Positions 53,414 to 61,817 of a stretch of DNA of 64,000 nt are shown here, piece after piece. Below the pieces are notes generated by a model. That model was not told where the DNA came from and searched no databases. It was given only the letters and a program-made list of their open reading frames with translations. Position numbers and translations under genes: made by a program. Source of the stretch: Desulfovibrio sp. ZJ209 (lineage in GTDB: Bacteria; Desulfobacterota; Desulfovibrionia; Desulfovibrionales; Desulfovibrionaceae). The stretch is from NCBI RefSeq assembly GCF_011039135.1, contig NZ_JAAKEJ010000001.1, positions 62,001-126,000 on the forward strand. The letters run 5' to 3'. Within the stretch, counting starts at the first letter, position 1, and each line of letters starts with the position of its first letter.

Positions 53414-54082
53414 TCAGCGTTGCAGCCAGTCGGCCAGGGTGGCCTCCAGCGTTTCAGCGTCCAGGCGCGGCGTGGCGTACCAGCCGGCTGCCTCCCGCTG
53501 GCGCGCGGCCTCGGCGAGGATGATGGCCGCGGCCACGGAGACGTTGAAGCTCTGGATCATGCCGTGCATGGGGATGTAGAGCCTGCCATCGGCCTCTGAC
53601 AGCAGGGACTCGTCCACGCCCTCGTGCTCGTTGCCGAGAATGACGGCCGTGGGCCTGAGAAAGTCCCACTCGCGCAAGGGCCGCGCCTCCGGCGAGCAGG
53701 AGGTGGCGAGCACCTGCATGCCCCGGCCGCGCAGGGCCGCGAACAGCGCCTCCCTGTCGCGGTGGCGCTCGCTCTCCACCCATTTGCGCGCCGAGGCCGA
53801 GCTCTTGCGCCCGAGCGCCGGGAAGGGCGTGTTCGTGTAGTAAAGGTGCACGCGTGCCACGCCGAAAGCGTCGCACGAGCGGTAAATGGCCGAAACATTG
53901 TGCGGGTCGTGGATATTGGCGAGCACGAGAGTGAGGTCGGGCTGGCGCTGTGAGAGCACCTGGCGCAGGCGCGCGCGGCGGCGCGGCGTCACTGACCGGG
54001 CGGTGTCGTCGGGGGATGCGCTCTGCGCCCCGGGTTCGTCCTCGGGGGTCGCGGCGTGGGGCAGGGGCATGGCCTTCTCCAT
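53414..54082 (-). CDS. SpoU/TrmH-family RNA 2'-O-methyltransferase
   Basis: A 222-residue SPOUT enzyme methylating a ribose in tRNA or rRNA. The three SPOUT motifs are visible: NIHDPHNVSAIYRSCDAFGV, VILGNEHEGVDESLL and IPMHGMIQSFNVSVAAAIIL. It looks close to TrmH (tRNA Gm18). A short basic segment (RSVTPRRRARLRQVLSQRQ) precedes the fold. ATG 54082 gives the whole family region; ATG 54070 has a better ribosome-binding site (GGAGAAGG) and would remove four residues. Confidence 0.88.
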   Translation of the reverse strand: MEKAMPLPHAATPEDEPGAQSASPDDTARSVTPRRRARLRQVLSQRQPDLTLVLANIHDPHNVSAIYRSCDAFGVARVHLYYTNTPFPALGRKSSASARKWVESERHRDREALFAALRGRGMQVLATSCSPEARPLREWDFLRPTAVILGNEHEGVDESLLSEADGRLYIPMHGMIQSFNVSVAAAIILAEAARQREAAGWYATPRLDAETLEATLADWLQR

Positions 54083-54157
54083 TGTGAGGCGGCCGCGGCG
54101 GAAAGGCCGCGCGGCCGGCCCCATATGTGGCAGAAAAAAACTTTGCGGGCAAGCGCA

Positions 54158-54186
54158 TTGCAAAGCACGGGAAATTGCCCTACACA
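54158..54186 (+). promoter_or_regulatory. Candidate promoter of the antiporter gene
   Basis: TTGCAA (54158-54163), a 17-base spacer and TACACA (54181-54186), about 54 bases before the ATG. Confidence 0.45.
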
Positions 54187-54239
54187 AAGGGGAACCACCT
54201 TGCGGCGCGGGAGCGCCACACTCCAGACAGGAGCGCACG

Positions 54240-55688
54240 ATGTCACACCTCCGCTCATTGCCTCTGCTTGTGCCGGCCATCCTCTTGGGGGCGCTCGCCC
54301 TGTTGGCGCCCGAGGCGGTCCTCGCCTCCGAAGGCCATCCCACCATTCCGGGGGCCTCGCTCTCGGCCATCTGGGTCATTCCCTTCGCCTGCATGCTGCT
54401 CTCCATCGCCATCATGCCGCTGGCGCTGCCCCACTTCTGGGAGCACCACTTCGGCAAGATCGCCGTGTTCTGGGGTCTCGCCTTCCTCGTGCCCTGCTTC
54501 ATCGTGTTCGGCCTGGGCACGGCGCTCTATGAATTCCTGCACATCATCCTCTTGGACTATATCCCCTTCATCGTGCTGCTGTTCGCGCTGTTCACCGTGG
54601 CGGGGGGTGTGCGCCTCAAGGGCACTCTGGTGGGCACGCCGGTGGTGAACACGGGCCTGCTCGCCATCGGCACCGTGCTTGCCAGCTGGATGGGCACCAC
54701 CGGCGCGGCCATGCTGCTCATCCGGCCCCTGCTCCGCGCCAACGCGCACCGGCGCTACCGCGTGCATTCCATCGTTTTCTTCATCTTCCTCGTGGCCAAT
54801 ATCGGCGGCTCGCTCACGCCGCTTGGCGACCCGCCGCTCTTCCTTGGCTTCCTCAAGGGCGTGAGCTTCTTCTGGACGACCACCCACCTCTTCTTCAAGA
54901 CACTCTGCATGGCCGTGGCCCTGCTGCTCCTCTTCTTCATCATCGACACGGTGCTCTTCAACAAGGAAGGCCGCCCGCAGCCCCCGCATGACCCCGACGC
55001 CGCCGAGGAAAAGCTCGGCCTCGAGGGCACCATCAACCTGCTCTTCCTGCTCGGCGTGGTGCTGGCGGTGCTCGCCTCGGGCATGATCAATTTCGGCACA
55101 TGGATCGAGGTCTACGGCGTGCCCGTGGAAGGCCAGAACCTCTTGCGCGACCTTGCGCTGCTCTGCCTCGCCGGCCTCTCCTGGAAGTTCACGAGCCGCC
55201 ACTGCCGCGAGATGAACGGCTTTTCCTGGGCGCCCATCGAGGAGGTGGCCAAGCTCTTCTTTGGCATCTTCCTCTCCATGATCCCGGCCATCGCCATCCT
55301 GCGCGCGGGCACCGAGGGCGCGCTCGCCTCGCTCATCAACATGGTCTCCACGCCGGACGGCCAGCCCGTCAACGCCATGTATTTCTGGCTCACCGGCGCG
55401 CTCTCGAGCTTCCTTGACAATGCGCCCACCTACCTCGTGTTCTTCAACACCGCGGGCGGCGACGCGCAGCACCTCATGACCGACATGGCGACCACCCTCA
55501 TCGCCATTTCGGCCGGCGCGGTGTTCATGGGCGCCAATACCTATATCGGCAACGCGCCCAACTTCATGGTCCGCTCCATCGCCGAGAACCAGGGCGTCAA
55601 GATGCCGAGCTTCTTCGGCTACATGATGTGGTCGTGCGGCATCCTTGTCCCGCTGTTCCTCCTGCTGACCTGGGCCTTCTTCATCTAG
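54240..55688 (+). CDS. Sodium:proton antiporter, NhaD/UIT-type
   Basis: A 482-residue inner-membrane transporter. A signal-like N-terminus (residues 1-29, ending AVLAS) precedes some eleven to twelve helices. VASWMGTTGAAMLLIRPLLRAN, in part, FLVANIGGSLTPLGDPPLFLGFLKGV and ALSSFLDNAPTYLVFFN are the conserved acidic/polar intramembrane motifs of the NhaD/ion-transporter superfamily. Expected role is export of sodium in exchange for protons. AGGAG precedes the start. Transcribed alone with its own promoter and terminator. Confidence 0.85.
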   Translation: MSHLRSLPLLVPAILLGALALLAPEAVLASEGHPTIPGASLSAIWVIPFACMLLSIAIMPLALPHFWEHHFGKIAVFWGLAFLVPCFIVFGLGTALYEFLHIILLDYIPFIVLLFALFTVAGGVRLKGTLVGTPVVNTGLLAIGTVLASWMGTTGAAMLLIRPLLRANAHRRYRVHSIVFFIFLVANIGGSLTPLGDPPLFLGFLKGVSFFWTTTHLFFKTLCMAVALLLLFFIIDTVLFNKEGRPQPPHDPDAAEEKLGLEGTINLLFLLGVVLAVLASGMINFGTWIEVYGVPVEGQNLLRDLALLCLAGLSWKFTSRHCREMNGFSWAPIEEVAKLFFGIFLSMIPAIAILRAGTEGALASLINMVSTPDGQPVNAMYFWLTGALSSFLDNAPTYLVFFNTAGGDAQHLMTDMATTLIAISAGAVFMGANTYIGNAPNFMVRSIAENQGVKMPSFFGYMMWSCGILVPLFLLLTWAFFI

Positions 55689-55714
55689 GCGCGGCACGAA
55701 ATAACACGAGCTTC

Positions 55715-55752
55715 GGGCGGGTCCGGCTGAGGTCGGGCCCGCCCCTCTTTTC
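55715..55752 (+). terminator. Terminator after the antiporter gene
   Basis: GGGCGGGTCC (55715-55724) pairs with GGGCCCGCCC (55735-55744, one mismatch), followed by CTCTTTTC. The next gene begins 15 bases later. Confidence 0.75.
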
Positions 55753-55766
55753 AAAGGAGGTTTTTC

Positions 55767-56402
55767 ATGAACCAGCGCGAACGCATGCTGGCCGGGCTGC
55801 CGTATATCCCCATGCGCGACGGCCTTTGGGAGCTCTATAGAGACTGTCACCAAAAGATCTACCGCTACAACAATCTTCCGCCCGACGCCGAAGAGGAGCG
55901 CGACGCGCTCCTGCGCTCCATCCTCGGCAAGTGCGGCAAGACCGTCACCATCATGGGACCCTTCTACTGCGACTACGGCTTCAACATCGAGCTCGGCGAG
56001 CGCTTTTACGCCAACTATAACTTCACGGTTCTCGATGTGGCGCCCGTCACCATCGGCGACAATGTGCTCTGCGCGCCCAATGTGGCCATCTATACGGCCG
56101 GCCATCCGCTGCACCCCGAGAGCCGCAATTCAGGCTATGAATACGGCGCGCCGGTTCGCATCGGCAGCAATGTGTGGCTCGGGGGCAATGTGGTCATCAA
56201 TCCCGGGGTCACGGTGGGCGACAACGTGGTCATCGGATCGGGCAGCGTGGTCACGCACGATATTGCGGACAACACGCTGGCCGCGGGCAATCCGTGCCGC
56301 CCCTTGCGGGCCATCACCGAGGCCGACCGCGACTTCTATTTCAAGGGTCGCCGCTTCGACGTGGAAGACTATAAAGAACCCTGGTGGGAGCGGCGGGGCT
56401 AG
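55767..56402 (+). CDS. maa: Maltose O-acetyltransferase-type hexapeptide acetyltransferase
   Basis: A 211-residue trimeric left-handed beta-helix enzyme of the Maa/LacA/NodL group. The N-terminal cap reads ERMLAGLPYIPMRDGLWELY; hexapeptide repeats follow (VTIGDNVLCAPNVAIYTAGH, with the acceptor-activating His in TAGHPLHP, then VRIGSNVWLGGNVVINPGVT and VTVGDNVVIGSGSVVT). It acetylates sugars from acetyl-CoA. AAAGGAGG precedes the ATG. The true acceptor is unknown. Confidence 0.88.
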   Translation: MNQRERMLAGLPYIPMRDGLWELYRDCHQKIYRYNNLPPDAEEERDALLRSILGKCGKTVTIMGPFYCDYGFNIELGERFYANYNFTVLDVAPVTIGDNVLCAPNVAIYTAGHPLHPESRNSGYEYGAPVRIGSNVWLGGNVVINPGVTVGDNVVIGSGSVVTHDIADNTLAAGNPCRPLRAITEADRDFYFKGRRFDVEDYKEPWWERRG

Positions 56403-56436
56403 CGGCCCCAGGGAAGCTGGCAAGAAAGAGCGGCCC

Positions 56437-56489
56437 GAAAAAAACGCCGCCCCGGCCCGTTGTGACCCGGGCAGGGGCGGCGAATTTTT
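56437..56489. terminator. Bidirectional terminator
   Basis: CGCCGCCCC (56445-56453) pairs with GGGGCGGCG (56474-56482), with inner GCCCG/CGGGC pairing, flanked by A7 on the left and ATTTTT on the right. It separates the convergent maa and flavodoxin-like genes. Confidence 0.85.
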
Positions 56490-56503
56490 CGCGGGCGCCG
56501 GGA

Positions 56504-57058
56504 TTACAGGGCGGCGCCGAAGGCGCGCGCCTCCTCCAGGACGGGCTTGCCCGCGATGGCGCCGGCCTCGAGGACGCCGCCGGCGAACACATAGCCCAGG
56601 TCCTTCCACTTGAGGAAGCCGGTGAGCGCCTTGTAATAGTCCAGCACGGGCTTCCAGTTGTCCGGCGTGTCGCCTTCCGCGGCCATGAGCAGGGCGCATT
56701 CCTTGCGCGGGTTGGCGTAGTCGGGGTTGCACTCGGCCACGGCGAAGAGGCGGTCGAAGGCGGTCTTGAGCTGGCCGGAAATGGCCCAGTAATACATGGG
56801 CGAGGCCAGCACCACCATGTCGGCGGCCACATAGGCGGGATAGACCTTTTCCATGCCGTCTTTCTGCACGCAGGGGCTGGCCGGATCCTTGCCGCCCTTC
56901 ATGCAGCCGAGACAGCCGTGGATGTCCAGCTTCTGGAGGTCGATGCGGGTCACGGTATGGCCCGCGCTTTCCGCCCCGCGGGTGAAGGCGTCGCAGAGCA
57001 TGACGGTATTGCCCTTGAGCCGCGGGCTGCCGTTGAGGATGAGGATGTTCTTGCCCAT
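56504..57058 (-). CDS. Flavodoxin family (iron-sulfur flavoprotein-like) protein
   Basis: A 184-residue NADPH-dependent FMN reductase superfamily protein. FMN loop ILILNGSPRLKGNTVML, cysteines in HGCLGCMKGGKDPASPC (about residues 48-64), and VVLASPMYYWAISGQLKTAFDR are the family features. It is third in this window of this type. It is transcribed from a promoter with a dyad overlapping it, immediately downstream of a TetR gene, so the TetR protein is the likely regulator. Confidence 0.8.
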   Translation of the reverse strand: MGKNILILNGSPRLKGNTVMLCDAFTRGAESAGHTVTRIDLQKLDIHGCLGCMKGGKDPASPCVQKDGMEKVYPAYVAADMVVLASPMYYWAISGQLKTAFDRLFAVAECNPDYANPRKECALLMAAEGDTPDNWKPVLDYYKALTGFLKWKDLGYVFAGGVLEAGAIAGKPVLEEARAFGAAL

Positions 57059-57161
57059 GTTCGTCCCCCTGCCTTGAGCGGTTGCAGATGAAGGAATGCG
57101 GCGCTAGCACGCGGTTCTTGCGGCGCGGGTCCATCGCGCCCGCTGCGTGCGCCCGAATACT

Positions 57162-57189
57162 TGTTTATTGAATACTAAATAAATGTCAA
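57162..57189 (-). promoter_or_regulatory. Promoter of the flavodoxin-like gene
   Basis: On the minus strand TTGACA (57189-57184), a 16-base spacer and TAAACA (57167-57162). The region is markedly AT-rich. Confidence 0.5.
57164..57183. promoter_or_regulatory. Operator-like dyad in the TetR-flavodoxin gap
   Basis: TTTATT (57164-57169) and AATAAA (57178-57183) around eight bases, filling the space between the -35 and -10 boxes. Candidate site for the adjacent TetR protein. Confidence 0.5.
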
Positions 57190-57211
57190 GCGCGGAGCGC
57201 GTGGCGAAAAT

Positions 57212-57847
57212 TCAGGCTGCGGGGCGCGGGGGCAACAGGTGCACGGCGCGGGCGGCCATGGCGCCCAGCTCTTCCCGGGAGAGGTCGTCGCGCGCCTGGA
57301 GCGACAGCCCCTCCAGCAGGGCATTGAGGGCGCCCGCGAGGGCGGTCACATCCGTCCCGGCCGGGAGCTGGCCCTCCGCGACCGCGCGGGCAAGGCGATC
57401 CGCGAACATGGCCTTGGTCGCCATGCGCATTTCCCGGATGGCGGCGATGATCTCCGTCTCGGCCGGGGAGATGTTCACCGCCGCCAGCACCAGCATGCAG
57501 CCGCAGGGCGTTTCAGGCGAGAGCAGGATGCCGGCCGCGGTGGTGAAAAACCCTTCCACCGCGCGGTAAATGTCGGGCTCGGCCAGGAAGCGTTCGGAAG
57601 GTTCCTGCCAGTACGCCTGCTCGTAATGGCGCACCGCCTCGAGAAAGAGCGCCGCCTTGTTGCCGAAGCTGGCGTAGAGGCTCGGGGGCTTGATGTCCAT
57701 GACCTCGCAGAGCCGCGCCACGGAGGCGGGCTCGTAGCCCTCCTGCCAGAAAAGTTCGAGGGCGGCGTGGAGCGCCTGTTCGCGGTCGAAGCCGCGGGGG
57801 CGGCCCTTGCCGCGGTGCCCGGGGTGCTCTGGGTGCTCGTTGCTCAT
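57212..57847 (-). CDS. TetR/AcrR family transcriptional regulator
   Basis: A 211-residue repressor. The N-terminal helix-turn-helix domain (about residues 18-65) reads RGFDREQALHAALELFWQEG and then SVARLCEVMDIKPPSLYASFGNKAALF, the standard TetR form. The ligand-binding part includes ETPCGCMLVLAAVN, as in the TetR_C-type regulators of oxidoreductase genes. It lies 25 bases after tamB and 153 before the flavodoxin-like gene, whose promoter carries a dyad. Control of that gene is inferred from position. Confidence 0.88.
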   Translation of the reverse strand: MSNEHPEHPGHRGKGRPRGFDREQALHAALELFWQEGYEPASVARLCEVMDIKPPSLYASFGNKAALFLEAVRHYEQAYWQEPSERFLAEPDIYRAVEGFFTTAAGILLSPETPCGCMLVLAAVNISPAETEIIAAIREMRMATKAMFADRLARAVAEGQLPAGTDVTALAGALNALLEGLSLQARDDLSREELGAMAARAVHLLPPRPAA

Positions 57848-57872
57848 GGGCGCTTCCGCCGATAGCCGTTTT

Positions 57873-60800
57873 TCAGTATTTGTAATTCCATTTGATGCCG
57901 CCCCAGGTGTTCTGCTGCTCGGTGCGGATCTCCATGCTCGTGCGCGGGGTCAGTTCCCACTCGATGATGAAGGCCGTGCTGTCGGGCTTCATGCCCTGCT
58001 GGATGCCCATGTAGATGCTGTCCGTAAGGTACTTGCCCATCTCGAGGGTGGTGCCGCCGGCGTCGTCGTCGCCGGATTCGGCACCGCCGGTGGGGGAGGT
58101 GCCAAGCCTGAGCACATCCACGCCGAGCGCCTTCTTGGCCGCGCCGAAGATGCCGCCGCCCCCGCCGCCGAAGCCGGCGAGCTGGGCCACGGCCCCGGCC
58201 AGCTGGAGCGCCTCGAGGCGCCCGAGCTCGTTGACGCTCTTGCCGAAGAGCACCCGCGAGAGGATGTCGTCGCGCGGCAGGGAGGGGTCGCTCGTGAGCC
58301 TGAGCTTCATCTTGCGCACCGTGCCGGTGACGAGGATGTGGGCGGTGAGGTCGGGCGTTTCGTTGGTGAGCTCGATGTCCAGCAGCGGGTCGGAGAGCGC
58401 GCCGCCCGCAAAGGTGACAAGGCCGCGCGTGAGCGCGAAATTCTTGCCGAGAAAGTCGAAATTGCCGCGCACGGCCTCCACGCTGCCCGTGATGTCCGGG
58501 TCGGACGGGGGCCCGGTGACGAGCAGGTTGGCCTTCCACAGGCTGGTGAGGCCGCGCCCCTCCACGATGAAGCGCGGCAGCATGATGATGCGGATATGGA
58601 GGTTTCCCTGCGGGGCGGCGGCCGCGGGTTTCGGGGCAGACGCTGCTGCGGGCTTGGCGGCGTTTTTGCCGGCCTTCTTTTCTGGTGCCGGAGCCGTGCT
58701 GATGGGGAGCGTGGTGATGCTGCCGCCCATTTCAATATTGTTGAGCAGCACCTCGCCCTGGTTGACGATGATCTCGCCGGCCACATCGGGCGCCGTGGCG
58801 CTGCCCCTGACCGTGGCGTTGCCCGAGAGCATGATGTGCACGTCGCGGCGGCGCAGCGGCCTCAGGCGGTCGATGCTGGCCTTGATGTCAAGGCCGGTGC
58901 CGTTGAGCGCGCCCGTGCCGGTGATGGAGGCCTTGCCGCCGCGGCCGTCCGAGGCGGAGAGGTTGAGACGCATGCTGCCGGGCAGACCTCCCCGGGTGGC
59001 CGCGCCCTTGTCGTCGAGGTTCAGCCGCAGGGTGATGTCCGTGAGCAAAACCCCGAGCATGAGGTCTTCAAAGCGGCCCTGGTTGATCTGGACGCCGCCC
59101 CGGACGCGCGGGGCCGCGAGGGTGCCGCCGGCGTCGGCATTGAGCGCGATGCGGCCGTTGAGGCGGCGGTCGGCCATGGGCACGAGGCTCCAGAGGGGGC
59201 CGAGGGCGCCGTCCCAGCGCACTTGCGCCGAAAGCTGCCCAGCCATGTCCGGCTTGGGGATGCCGTCGACCCCGAAGAGCAGGGGCACGCGCGCGGCCAC
59301 GCGGGCCGCGTCCCCGCCGAGGGCCTTGAGCGTGGCCTGCGGGAGCTCCAGCCGCGCCGAGAGGATGCCGCCATGGCGGGCCTGCTCGATACCGCCCGTG
59401 AGCGCGAGCGAGAGCGGGGCCAGCTGGCTCCCGGGGATCTTCAGGCTGGAGACGCCCACGCGGAAGCGGCCCGACGGCCGCGCCGGGCTCCCGTTGAGCC
59501 TGGCGCTGATGTCCACGGCGCCGGATGGCAGCGAAGGCACGAGGACGCTCCACGGCTTGAGCTCGAGACGCGCCAGACTGAGGTCAAGGTCGAGCTTGTC
59601 CGGCGCGAGGCCCCCCTGCGCATGGAGGCGCCCCGATGGGGTCAGCGCGAGGTCGAGGCGATCCACGCCGAAGCCGCCCTGGCCATAGCGCAGCCGCGCC
59701 GCCCGCTCGAGCCTCGCGCCGAGGCGCGCCGGCTGGCTGCCCGTGAGCGAGGCCGGCAGGGTGGCGCGGGCATCGAGCACGCGCAGGAGCACCTCGCCCG
59801 GCTGCCACGCCGCGTCAAGTTTCGCGGCCACATCGCCCGTGGTGGACAGTTTTGCGTTGAGCGGGCCCGCCAGCGGGCCCTCGGCCGTGAGCTTCGCGCC
59901 GAGGCGGATGCCCGATGCCCGCGCTTCCTGAAGGTCGAGGCGGCAGGCGAGCGCCGCGTGGCGGAAAAGGTCGCTGAGGCGCGCTTCGCCGGCGAGGCCC
60001 TGCACCCGGGCCACTTCCTTGCCGGCGCTTTCCCTGACGCCCAAGCGCGGGATGCGCCAGGCGAGGCGCGCGTCCTGCGAGGGGGCGACGCCGGACGCGT
60101 CCGGGTCGTCCGCGCCCGCGGGCGCAAGCGATTTAAGATCCAGCTCCACGCTGGCCTCGCCCGTGAGCGCCATGCCGGGCGCAAGCGCCGAGAGCGCGGC
60201 CCAGTCTTCCACATGCAGGCGCAGGCCGCCGTCCAGCGCTGGCGAGCCCCCGTGCGGCAACAGGGCCGTGAGGGCGCCCTCGCCGCCCACGCCCGCGGCG
60301 TGGAGGATGAGGTCGCGCACGCCCGCGCGCAGGCCGCGGGGCTCGCCGGCGCCGGCGTCCTCCGCCGCGGCGTAGAAGAAGTGCCCCCGGGTGGTGAGGG
60401 CATGGCCGTCCAAAGTGGCGGCCACGTCAAGGTCGATGCCCGTCTCCCTGGCGGGGGGGAAGGCGCCATCCAGCGGCAGCGCGAGATCCTTGCCGCTGAC
60501 GGCGAGGGCCAGGCCCTCGAGGCGATGGCCGCCGGCGACGAGCTCGGCGCACGCAAGCCTGAGGTCGAGGTCAGGCGCGGGCAGGGCCCCGCCGGCGGAA
60601 AGCGTGAGCCTGAGCGGCGCGCGGAACATGGCGAGCGGGTCGCCGGCAGCGGCATCGGGGGCCGGCCCCTCCGCCGCGCCCGGTGCCAGCGCCGCCGCAA
60701 GGCGCAGGGCGAGCGGGCCGTCGATCTCGCCGTGGCTCCAGCCGGAAGCGGCCTGCCACGAGCCCTCGCCCTCAAGGCTCACGCGCCCGGCGGCGAGATT

Positions 60801-61817
60801 GGGGCCGCGCAGGCTGACGGACGGCGTGCTCGCGGCGTCCCCGAGCTCCCTGGCATCCAGCGCGAGGTGCAGGACGGCCGCGGAGCCGAGCAGGTCTTCG
60901 GGGAGGCCGGTCACGAAAAGCGCGGGCGCCCCAAGCTGCGCCTCCACCCGCGCGCCGGCGGCAAGCCCCGGGCCGGCATCATCCGCGTGCGCCGTGACCT
61001 TTGCCTTGACCTTGGCCTCGCTGAGCCCGAGCACGGCGACGCGCACCTCTTGCGCGTCCGCGCCGGCGAGCTTGGCCGTGGCGTCCACCGTGGCGCCCTT
61101 TGCGGCCTCGAAGCTCACCGTGAGACCGGCGTCCGCGCGCAGTTCGGCGCCGGGCGGCGTGGCGGGTGCCCCCCCGGCGTCCGGCGCCCCCCCAACGGTT
61201 GGCGACGCTGCCTTTGCGTCGATGAGCGCCGCGGGAAAGCGCGCTTCCTCCACCGTGGCGGCGAGAAAGACCCCGGGCAGCCAGAAGGGCGGCTTGCGGA
61301 AGATGCCCGCGACCTTGCCGAGGAGCGCCTGTACGTCCTGAAGCGTCAGGGGCGGCGAGGGCGGTTCGGGCTCCGGCGCGGGCGGCAAATCGGGCAGGCG
61401 CGTGAGCACCGGGCGCCGCGCGGCGATGCTTTCAATGCGCACGGCGCCGGGGAGCGCCCGCCAGTTCCAGAGGATGCGGTTGTCAGGTGCGGTGAGCCAG
61501 ACGCCGTGGGCGTCGGCCGCTTGGAGGCCGAAGGTGAAATCAAAGGGCAGCGAGCCCGAGAGCCGCGTCAGGCGCAGGGTAAGGCCGCCGTCCTTGCTTT
61601 CGAGGGCCGCGTTGGCGGTCTTCACGAGCCACGCCTGGCCGGCTTCGGTCTGGCATGCCCAGTAGAGCCCCCCGGCCACGGCGGCGAGCGCCGTCACCAC
61701 GAGCGCGAGCGCGGCGAACAGGCAGCGGCGCAGCCAGCGCCGGCGGTGCTTCGGCTGCGGGACGGCCTCCGGCGCGGCGCCGTCCCCGGGCTGTTTCTTT
61801 CTCCAGAACCAGGCCAT
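57873..61817 (-). CDS. tamB: Translocation and assembly module protein TamB
   Basis: A 1314-residue envelope-spanning protein. One N-terminal membrane helix (about residues 29-53, CLFAALALVVTALAAVAGGL) is followed by a very long run of beta-rich repeats forming a periplasmic groove, rich in Ala/Gly/Leu, and the conserved C-terminal DUF490 domain with LPRDDILSRVLFGKSVNELGRLEALQL, in part, and the final GGIKWNYKY. TamB works with TamA in outer-membrane protein assembly and in phospholipid transport between membranes. ATG overlaps the tamA stop by one base (TGATG). Confidence 0.93.
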   Translation of the reverse strand: MAWFWRKKQPGDGAAPEAVPQPKHRRRWLRRCLFAALALVVTALAAVAGGLYWACQTEAGQAWLVKTANAALESKDGGLTLRLTRLSGSLPFDFTFGLQAADAHGVWLTAPDNRILWNWRALPGAVRIESIAARRPVLTRLPDLPPAPEPEPPSPPLTLQDVQALLGKVAGIFRKPPFWLPGVFLAATVEEARFPAALIDAKAASPTVGGAPDAGGAPATPPGAELRADAGLTVSFEAAKGATVDATAKLAGADAQEVRVAVLGLSEAKVKAKVTAHADDAGPGLAAGARVEAQLGAPALFVTGLPEDLLGSAAVLHLALDARELGDAASTPSVSLRGPNLAAGRVSLEGEGSWQAASGWSHGEIDGPLALRLAAALAPGAAEGPAPDAAAGDPLAMFRAPLRLTLSAGGALPAPDLDLRLACAELVAGGHRLEGLALAVSGKDLALPLDGAFPPARETGIDLDVAATLDGHALTTRGHFFYAAAEDAGAGEPRGLRAGVRDLILHAAGVGGEGALTALLPHGGSPALDGGLRLHVEDWAALSALAPGMALTGEASVELDLKSLAPAGADDPDASGVAPSQDARLAWRIPRLGVRESAGKEVARVQGLAGEARLSDLFRHAALACRLDLQEARASGIRLGAKLTAEGPLAGPLNAKLSTTGDVAAKLDAAWQPGEVLLRVLDARATLPASLTGSQPARLGARLERAARLRYGQGGFGVDRLDLALTPSGRLHAQGGLAPDKLDLDLSLARLELKPWSVLVPSLPSGAVDISARLNGSPARPSGRFRVGVSSLKIPGSQLAPLSLALTGGIEQARHGGILSARLELPQATLKALGGDAARVAARVPLLFGVDGIPKPDMAGQLSAQVRWDGALGPLWSLVPMADRRLNGRIALNADAGGTLAAPRVRGGVQINQGRFEDLMLGVLLTDITLRLNLDDKGAATRGGLPGSMRLNLSASDGRGGKASITGTGALNGTGLDIKASIDRLRPLRRRDVHIMLSGNATVRGSATAPDVAGEIIVNQGEVLLNNIEMGGSITTLPISTAPAPEKKAGKNAAKPAAASAPKPAAAAPQGNLHIRIIMLPRFIVEGRGLTSLWKANLLVTGPPSDPDITGSVEAVRGNFDFLGKNFALTRGLVTFAGGALSDPLLDIELTNETPDLTAHILVTGTVRKMKLRLTSDPSLPRDDILSRVLFGKSVNELGRLEALQLAGAVAQLAGFGGGGGGIFGAAKKALGVDVLRLGTSPTGGAESGDDDAGGTTLEMGKYLTDSIYMGIQQGMKPDSTAFIIEWELTPRTSMEIRTEQQNTWGGIKWNYKY

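Noticed and set aside
57859-57866. Sigma-28 -10-like GCCGATAG on the plus strand
   Set aside because: No matching -35 and it points into the 3' end of tamB.
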